The position numbers and the translations under genes are program-made. Shown here piece after piece: positions 58,394-64,000 of a stretch of 64,000 bases of DNA. The stretch covers positions 186,001-250,000 of the forward strand of contig JADJNF010000007.1 in assembly GCA_016714445.1 (NCBI GenBank), written 5' to 3'. The stretch is from Saprospiraceae bacterium (GTDB taxonomy: Bacteria > Bacteroidota > Bacteroidia > Chitinophagales > Saprospiraceae). The stretch's first letter is position 1; each line of letters begins with the position of its first letter. A model generated the notes under the pieces. The model saw only the letters and a list, made by a program, of their open reading frames with translations. It was not told where the DNA came from and made no database searches.

Positions 58394-60503
58394 TTTGTTG
58401 CTTTCTTTTTTGGTCCTTGATATAGAGCAATACTTCGGCCATCCTTCTTTCTATGGCATCTGCAGATTGCAAGGATGGTTCTCGCTGAAACGTAGCATAA
58501 AATGACTTTATCTTTGGCCACATGATCACGGCTTCATCTTCACTCACCTGTATTCGAGTGGATTCAATAGCATCTTGTATGACTTTCAGTACCTTGGTAG
58601 TCACTGATTTCGATAAGATTTCATATGCCTTCTGAAAAGGATTGATAGTATCTATCAGGTCAATATGCAAATCATCTATGTTGACAAATTGCCCGGCCAT
58701 CCTGATAAAACGTTGGTCAGCTTTATATCCTTCATTTCCACCACCATCATGCGCAACCATACCACTGAATTTTTGTACATCACTATCGCTCAGATCGGGA
58801 TATAATGTCCGGACGATCTTGGGTATCAGATCAGTGGGGACCGTATCGGTTCCATCACCTGTTGCTTGCACATATTGTTCATCTTTACGAATGGCTTGTT
58901 TCAATGCATCTACGTCGATCATCAGATTGTTTTTTATCACCGAATCCAATACCACATATTGTCTCACTTCTTCCACTTCATCTTCTGTTAGATTGGGATA
59001 TTTGGTTTGGATGATCTTTGGTATCAATACCCTGTTGATCACCTCAGAGTCTATTTGTCCTGGAATAGCTTTCAGCATCGTATCATCTTGCAAGATGGTT
59101 GCCTTCAGGTCATTCAGATCTGAATCAATGATATCCCTGACCCGCTTCGAACTAGGAGTCTTAAATCCCCTGACCTTGATTTCTCCTTTCTCAGCTTTGT
59201 CATCATCACCGAGTTTTGACTTAAATTTAAAATTGGGTGCCATGACCTGTTCCATCAATAAGGATGCGGTGATAGCTTTGAGCATATTATTGACCGAGAG
59301 TTTTACAGCGTCATCAGCCGCATCGGGCTGAGCGATGAGATTGGTAAACTGTGCATGGGTTTTGTTATCACTGTCACGGGTACATCTTCCTATGATCTGA
59401 ATGATCTCTGTGAGAGATCCACGATAACCGACCGTAAGCGCATGTTCACAGTATGGCCAGTCAAATCCTTCTTTTGCCATTCCCAATGCAATGATCAGAT
59501 CCATATCATCCACACTTTTAATCTCGCGTAGATAGTTTTGTATCTTATCTCTATCCCTTGCCTGATCATTGACCAAATCAGCCACTTTGATCATACGACC
59601 ATCACCATGTCTTTTGATGGTGATGACACCTGTTGTCGCATCTGTCCCTACATATTCGCCTATGGCATCCAGGATGGTATCTACTTCCCTATGTTTATCT
59701 TTGGTAGATTCTCCGGAATTGACATTAGGTATATGTAGGATGGTTTTTTTATTGGTATCCAATATTTCCATGATGGCAGATGTGTACTTTCCTTGATAGA
59801 AGTGATACCCTATACCCAGTGATTTTAGATAGGTATATCCATTCAGCTGCTCATAATAATTATAAGTTACTTTGGTAAACTTTGCTTCATCCTCAGGTTT
59901 CAGCACAGGTACACTATCACCTCTGAAATATGATCCAGTCATGGCGATAATATGGGCATTAGACTTCGCCATGATCGATCGTAGCAATTCACCCAATCGA
60001 CTATCGCCATCTGCAGACACATGGTGAAACTCATCAATGGCTAGCAATGTACCGTCAAACATACTATCATCTAGCTCTTCATACGCAAATCTCAATGTGG
60101 CATGAGTACAGATAAGTATCTTTTCATCATTAGCCATAAAATTCCTGAATGCCTCTACCTTGGTCTTGCTGCCGTCAAGTCCGGGAGTACATAAATTATA
60201 ATGTTCATTATAAGACCAGTCAGCATAAAATCCATAGTCTGAAAGTTTAGTTACACTAAACGAACCTCCTATGGACCTTTCCGGCACAGCAACGATTACC
60301 TTCCTGATTCCTTGATTGATCAACTTGTCCAAAGCTAAAAACATCAATGCCCTGGACTTTCCGGATGCCGGTGGTGCCTTTAGTAGCAGATATTGTGCAT
60401 CTCGGGCTTGATATGCCTTTTGTTGCATCTCTCGCATACCCATCTCATTAATTTTGGCACTTTCTCCTGTTTGTCCATAACTCACATGTACTATATCCGG
60501 CAT
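58386..60503 (-). CDS. DExH-box (SF2) helicase of a defence-like operon
   Basis: 705 residues. Visible motifs are I APPASGKS (43-50), II DEFH (157-160), III MTGSYFRG, and VI QIIGRCTR (369-376), in the pattern of type I/III restriction-type SF2 helicases. After the motor an internal repeat appears: LIPKIIQTKYPNLTEDEVE and LIPKIVRTLYPDLSDSDVQ. The C-terminus carries IKSFYATFQREP, EAV.R.EVLL, shared with the GIY-YIG protein. It overlaps the nuclease start by 8 bp. Its probable role is ATP-driven DNA translocation or unwinding linked to cleavage. Confidence 0.87.
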   Translation of the reverse strand: MPDIVHVSYGQTGESAKINEMGMREMQQKAYQARDAQYLLLKAPPASGKSRALMFLALDKLINQGIRKVIVAVPERSIGGSFSVTKLSDYGFYADWSYNEHYNLCTPGLDGSKTKVEAFRNFMANDEKILICTHATLRFAYEELDDSMFDGTLLAIDEFHHVSADGDSRLGELLRSIMAKSNAHIIAMTGSYFRGDSVPVLKPEDEAKFTKVTYNYYEQLNGYTYLKSLGIGYHFYQGKYTSAIMEILDTNKKTILHIPNVNSGESTKDKHREVDTILDAIGEYVGTDATTGVITIKRHGDGRMIKVADLVNDQARDRDKIQNYLREIKSVDDMDLIIALGMAKEGFDWPYCEHALTVGYRGSLTEIIQIIGRCTRDSDNKTHAQFTNLIAQPDAADDAVKLSVNNMLKAITASLLMEQVMAPNFKFKSKLGDDDKAEKGEIKVRGFKTPSSKRVRDIIDSDLNDLKATILQDDTMLKAIPGQIDSEVINRVLIPKIIQTKYPNLTEDEVEEVRQYVVLDSVIKNNLMIDVDALKQAIRKDEQYVQATGDGTDTVPTDLIPKIVRTLYPDLSDSDVQKFSGMVAHDGGGNEGYKADQRFIRMAGQFVNIDDLHIDLIDTINPFQKAYEILSKSVTTKVLKVIQDAIESTRIQVSEDEAVIMWPKIKSFYATFQREPSLQSADAIERRMAEVLLYIKDQKRKQQNG

Positions 60504-60609
60504 TATTCTGATTTATTTTTGTTCTTAATTTATACAAGTTCAACTTGGGTAAATACAAATATACCTGTTTTACTATTTACCAATATGCATCTTTTGCATA
60601 TTGCTTTTA

Positions 60610-60727
60610 TTCATCTAGCATGTCTAAACTTCATCTAAAAGTTCGACTAAATGATACTTTTTCATCTAAAACTTCATCTAAAATGTCTAAACTTCATCTA
60701 AAACTTCATCTAAAATGTTTAAACTTT
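60610..60727. repeat. Minisatellite between the AlbA_2 and helicase genes
   Basis: TTCATCTAAAA occurs perfectly at 60630, 60661, 60673, 60693 and 60705, with degenerate copies at 60610 and 60725. Bases 60661-60692 and 60693-60724 form a 32-bp tandem pair with one mismatch. There are stops in every frame on the coding strand, so it is non-coding. It fills most of the 227-bp gap in an otherwise tight operon. Confidence 0.75.
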
Positions 60728-60729
60728 AT

Positions 60730-62379
60730 CTATTTAGTTAATGCCCGTGTCCACTTAGGGAATCTTACAGTTCCTTGATTATCAATCAAATGTTCCTTTT
60801 TTGATAAAGAATATATCAGGTTTCTTACTTTATTTGCCTTTTTATTATCATCTAAAATATCCGGAAGTATGTCTAAAATTAGATGATCAATATCCCTTTT
60901 TGTTGCCGATCCATATTTATCAATATATTCCAATATCATTTTTTTGTAATGATCATCTTTAAACCCTCTATTCTTGATATAAATGTCCTTTTCATTTGTA
61001 ACTTTGGCCACAGACATAGAAATATGAAAATTAGGTTTTCTACCTTCTATAAGGCCCTTACTCTTTAGTAAAGTTACATCTTTGTCATCTATAGGCTGAT
61101 ATTTGACTACTTTATCCATCAACATAATTTCATTCAATGTTAAAGCTGGCATGGATACCAATTTTCTTGCATAATTGATATCCAGTACTTTACCTGTGAT
61201 CGTGACTCTTACATTATTATTGGTAATGTCATAATCCGGTAGTGGAAAATATTTGTTTTTCTGTATCGTGAAAATTCGTTTGATACCACTGCCGGTGGTG
61301 TCAATCATATTAAGGTTGACCATAGCATTTGCCAAAAATGGATTTCTATACCTGGATTCAGGGGCGTCAGCTCTTATGACTTGTTCTACAGATTCTGGTA
61401 TAAAGTGACCCATATTACTAAACAGCAATATCCCATCTTCCCTTTCGACTACATTTATCTTTCCATTGTACTCATAGTCCTGATGTGCTATACAATTATT
61501 GAGCGCTTCTCTTATGATATATGGATCAAACTGATCTACCTCGTCCGGAAAAAGTGACCCATCCTGGATATATCTATATTTTAAATTCCTGATCTTCATT
61601 CTCACAGCATCTACAGCTAGTATAAAGGGACACCCAAAATGTTCATAATCTTTTTCAAGATTATCTTTGTCTTTCAAAATCCACGATATTTTTGCCTGCG
61701 CTGGATTTATAAAATGGTCCGACTCGGGTTTGCCAAGCAGTAGAATAGCTGTTCTGGTAATTCTGCCCTGTATGGTTATTTTTGCTTTATTTAGAAATGT
61801 AATGTCATCCCATTTTAGTATCTCGGCTTCAATTTTCCTATTCTTTTCTATATATTGTTGACGACCAAAACCAATGGCTTCCTTTGATAAGTCATCAATG
61901 CTAGCTTCAGGAAGAACTTGAGCGGACCAATCAAAAGTTACATTTTGAGCTTTTATACTATCTCGTTCATTATCATGCAATGCACCCAAGCTCTCTCCAT
62001 CTCTACCGTAGCAATGCCCTTTCCAGGAAACCGGTTGTCCTCTGGGTGCTGCAGGAATTTTTAAAATAATTACTTGCTTGCCATCTTTCTCTATTCTGGT
62101 TGTTGATCCAAAAGAAAGACGAGGGCTGGTGTGTTGAGCCATTTCGTTTTTATATTCATTAAGATGCTCGTCATTTATCTCCGTGCCCACAATCGACTTA
62201 TCATTCTTAACTCCAAATACAACATAGCCAGTTTCGATACCTTTTAGATTAGCTTCATTGCTAAGTGCAGAAAAATACTGCCCCAGTTTATCCTTATCAT
62301 ACCTGAATTTTGCTTCTTTAAACTCTACTACTTCAGTTTCTGTGGAAAGTGTTAGCAAATTATCTAATGTTTCTATCAT
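60730..62379 (-). CDS. AlbA_2 / Schlafen-type putative DNA-binding ATPase
   Basis: 549 residues. The N-terminal AlbA_2 domain is recognised by EVVEFKEAKFRYDKDKLGQYFSALSNEAN and GYVVFGVKNDKSIVG, followed by IPAAPRGQPVSWKGHCYGRDGESLG. The middle (ITRTAILLLGKPESDHF, IIREALNNCIAHQDYEYNG, RNPFLANAMVNLNMIDTTGSGIKRI) is the GHKL-like HATPase_c_4 domain of this family. The C-terminal 150 residues form winged helices. Such proteins occur in defence islands and as transcription regulators. It overlaps the methyltransferase stop by 4 bp (ATGA) and precedes the helicase, so it is part of the same unit. Confidence 0.82.
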   Translation of the reverse strand: MIETLDNLLTLSTETEVVEFKEAKFRYDKDKLGQYFSALSNEANLKGIETGYVVFGVKNDKSIVGTEINDEHLNEYKNEMAQHTSPRLSFGSTTRIEKDGKQVIILKIPAAPRGQPVSWKGHCYGRDGESLGALHDNERDSIKAQNVTFDWSAQVLPEASIDDLSKEAIGFGRQQYIEKNRKIEAEILKWDDITFLNKAKITIQGRITRTAILLLGKPESDHFINPAQAKISWILKDKDNLEKDYEHFGCPFILAVDAVRMKIRNLKYRYIQDGSLFPDEVDQFDPYIIREALNNCIAHQDYEYNGKINVVEREDGILLFSNMGHFIPESVEQVIRADAPESRYRNPFLANAMVNLNMIDTTGSGIKRIFTIQKNKYFPLPDYDITNNNVRVTITGKVLDINYARKLVSMPALTLNEIMLMDKVVKYQPIDDKDVTLLKSKGLIEGRKPNFHISMSVAKVTNEKDIYIKNRGFKDDHYKKMILEYIDKYGSATKRDIDHLILDILPDILDDNKKANKVRNLIYSLSKKEHLIDNQGTVRFPKWTRALTK

Positions 62380-64000
62380 TTCTTCTTTTTTAAAGATTTA
62401 CCTCCCGACGCAAACAACGTCCCCTTATTCTTCTCTTCCTCTATCATCTGCTCATACATCTTAAACAAATACTCTAGTCGCTCCTCATCACTCTCAAAAG
62501 GTTTGCTACGATAGCATCGCTCTATGGCCAGATCATTCTGATGATGTGCTTCTCTCAGCCCATCGGGCATCTTGTCCGGATCATAGAGCTGTGCAAGTGT
62601 CTTTTCGCTATGTTTCTCACGCTCTTCCAGGATGCGATACACATGTTTTTCCAGTTCTTGTTTTTGACTATCGGATATGGTTGGGAATGGGAAGGCATTG
62701 TATGTTATTCCAATTGCGTAATTTATATCCATTTTTAATCTACCTGAGACTGTGTGCGTCCATATCGAGTGTATTTTTGATGACAAAATACTAAACACAA
62801 ACGGGTGATCACCATAAATTACAGCTGCTCTATCAAGAATAATTGTATCTTCATTATAAAATCCGCATTGTATATATTCTCTTCTTTCCGAGGTGACTCT
62901 GGGAATTAGAATTGCTGTACCAGTTTGATGTCTTATTTCGGCAAAGCAAAATGGTTTGTCTGCAAGTAAATTAGTCGCTATTCTTTCACTCTTTAATCTT
63001 GATAATCTAACTTTCTCAACCCTAATTCTTATTTTTTCAATTTCTAAAGCTTCATGTAAATCTTCCTCTATTATCCATAAACACCATCTAAATGTATTAT
63101 TTGTAAATTCTACTGCTCCGACTAACTTTTTGAAAAATTTTTCTGATTCAGGATTTAATTTTACTATTTCTGATTTCTCTTCATCATTTAATATTAGATT
63201 TCCATCATCATTTGCCATGCTACCGAAAACCATTTCAGGTAGTTTAGAGATTTGCTTACGTCTTTTATTAATAAATATATTTTTATAATCAATCAAATAA
63301 GGGTTAATATTATTTGCTTTAAGCTTCAACCCATTGGAAAAAATTAGCTTTGGTCTATTTGACTTAGAACGTAAGCAAACTATTATACAAAAAACTGCTG
63401 CCTTATCTTTAGCATTATTTGTCCATAAAAATGGTTTGAAAGCTGATTCAATTTCAACATTATTTTCCAATATTGCAGGCCATAAAATGGCAACTTGTTC
63501 TCCTTGGCAAATTGAATTAGTACTAACAAAACTCACTTTAGATAAATGTAAATCATTAATATAATTTGCACCTTTAAAAAACCATGGAGCAATATAATCT
63601 AAGTTGTTATATTCAATAGATGAATGAGAAAATACGTAATTCATGTCGGATTTATGTGCAGCCTTTTGCAGTCTGGCGCCCAAATACGGTGGGTTCCCCA
63701 ATATATAAATCTCATCATCCTTCTCTTTAGGACATACTACTTCCCAGTCCACTCGGCACGCATTCCCATGTACGATATGGCCAGTCTCCATCAGGGGTAG
63801 TGCAGGTCTGGACATCCCAAATGCCGCAAAAAATGCTTGATTCATCTGATGTTCTGCCAGCCATAGAGACAATATCGCGACCTCATGCGCAAAATCATCC
63901 AGCTCTATACCATAAAAATGACTCAGTGTGATCATGGACAGATATTCTGTACCGAGATCGAGACTACCACTGCCTTGATGACCTTTCAGCGCTTGTATAT
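62376..64000 (-). CDS. MmeI-like DNA methyltransferase, 3' part (gene continues past the window end)
   Basis: The frame runs without a stop to the right edge, so the start is unknown. The visible 541 residues begin in the SAM region (GSLDLGTEYLSMITLSHFYGIELDDFAHEVAILSLWLAEHQMN). They include the N6-adenine catalytic motif IYILGNPPYLG, then a target-recognition-like region (about 290-430 from the Met at 63935) and a C-terminal helical tail (PDGLREAHHQNDLAIERCYRS, EEERLEYLFKMYEQMIEEEK). This pattern matches type IIL/MmeI-type enzymes and their relatives in defence islands. A fused nuclease domain, usual at the N-terminus, would be off the window. Confidence 0.88.
   Translation of the reverse strand, partial: IQALKGHQGSGSLDLGTEYLSMITLSHFYGIELDDFAHEVAILSLWLAEHQMNQAFFAAFGMSRPALPLMETGHIVHGNACRVDWEVVCPKEKDDEIYILGNPPYLGARLQKAAHKSDMNYVFSHSSIEYNNLDYIAPWFFKGANYINDLHLSKVSFVSTNSICQGEQVAILWPAILENNVEIESAFKPFLWTNNAKDKAAVFCIIVCLRSKSNRPKLIFSNGLKLKANNINPYLIDYKNIFINKRRKQISKLPEMVFGSMANDDGNLILNDEEKSEIVKLNPESEKFFKKLVGAVEFTNNTFRWCLWIIEEDLHEALEIEKIRIRVEKVRLSRLKSERIATNLLADKPFCFAEIRHQTGTAILIPRVTSERREYIQCGFYNEDTIILDRAAVIYGDHPFVFSILSSKIHSIWTHTVSGRLKMDINYAIGITYNAFPFPTISDSQKQELEKHVYRILEEREKHSEKTLAQLYDPDKMPDGLREAHHQNDLAIERCYRSKPFESDEERLEYLFKMYEQMIEEEKNKGTLFASGGKSLKKKK

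Noticed and set aside
60610..60727. Possible small CRISPR array
   Set aside because: The spacing (12, 20, 31 bp) is irregular and the sequence between copies is itself repeat; no cas gene nearby.

Overview
The window comes from a low-GC member of the Bacteroidota. Several secreted proteins end in type IX secretion (T9SS) C-terminal sorting domains. There is a CTnDOT-like integrase with an RteC-like protein, lipoprotein signals of Bacteroidota type, and families largely confined to that phylum (DUF2911, DUF5675, DUF6660, DUF6122, HYC_CC_PP, MbnP). A Saprospiria-like lineage is a guess. No rRNA, tRNA or CRISPR array was seen.

Region 1 (1-13 kb) is a mosaic of mobile-element remains. The left edge may hold the 5' part of a group II intron on the minus strand. 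Next come three decaying copies of one small mobile-element protein family, each followed by the same GATAGCC hairpin; the last two copies are separated by a DNA/RNA endonuclease (split from its OB-fold domain by an in-frame stop) and a lipoprotein. At 4.5-6.4 kb there is a minus-strand module of two small membrane proteins, a DUF5675 protein and a 250-aa protein, followed by an RteC-like regulator and a tyrosine integrase. Helically phased TGGTGCC repeats lie upstream of the integrase. An iteron-like block precedes an HTH protein, a replication-type protein and a DnaC-like ATPase. A T9SS-exported endonuclease I closes the region.

Region 2 (13-22 kb, minus strand) handles Zn/Cd-type metals: a Fur-family regulator, a TonB receptor, a membrane methyltransferase and a P1B ATPase. 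A partial duplicate of the methyltransferase-ATPase pair lies next to a di-haem oxidoreductase / Rieske / porin operon whose porin is broken.

Region 3 (22-50 kb, minus strand) is a large copper/heavy-metal island: a CzcB-type adaptor with a CzcA-TolC fusion; a CusA (split)-CusC-CusB-CusB-CopA operon; small proteins with heavy-metal-binding CPM...CPxCxM motifs; HMA proteins; a multicopper oxidase; a His/Cys-rich PKD protein; and a galactose-oxidase-like candidate copper radical oxidase.

Region 4 (49.5-57 kb, minus strand) is a probable transcription unit headed by an ECF sigma factor. It continues through a frameshifted membrane/barrel protein, MbnP, two MbnH/MauG-like di-haem proteins and a T9SS multicopper oxidase to a HYC_CC_PP protein, and looks like a copper acquisition or oxidation module.

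Region 5 (57-64 kb, minus strand) looks like a defence operon: an MmeI-like DNA methyltransferase cut by the window edge, an AlbA_2/Schlafen-type protein, a DExH helicase and a GIY-YIG nuclease. The last two share a short helical motif.

Many reading frames are interrupted, several at homopolymers, so some breaks may be assembly errors rather than real decay.
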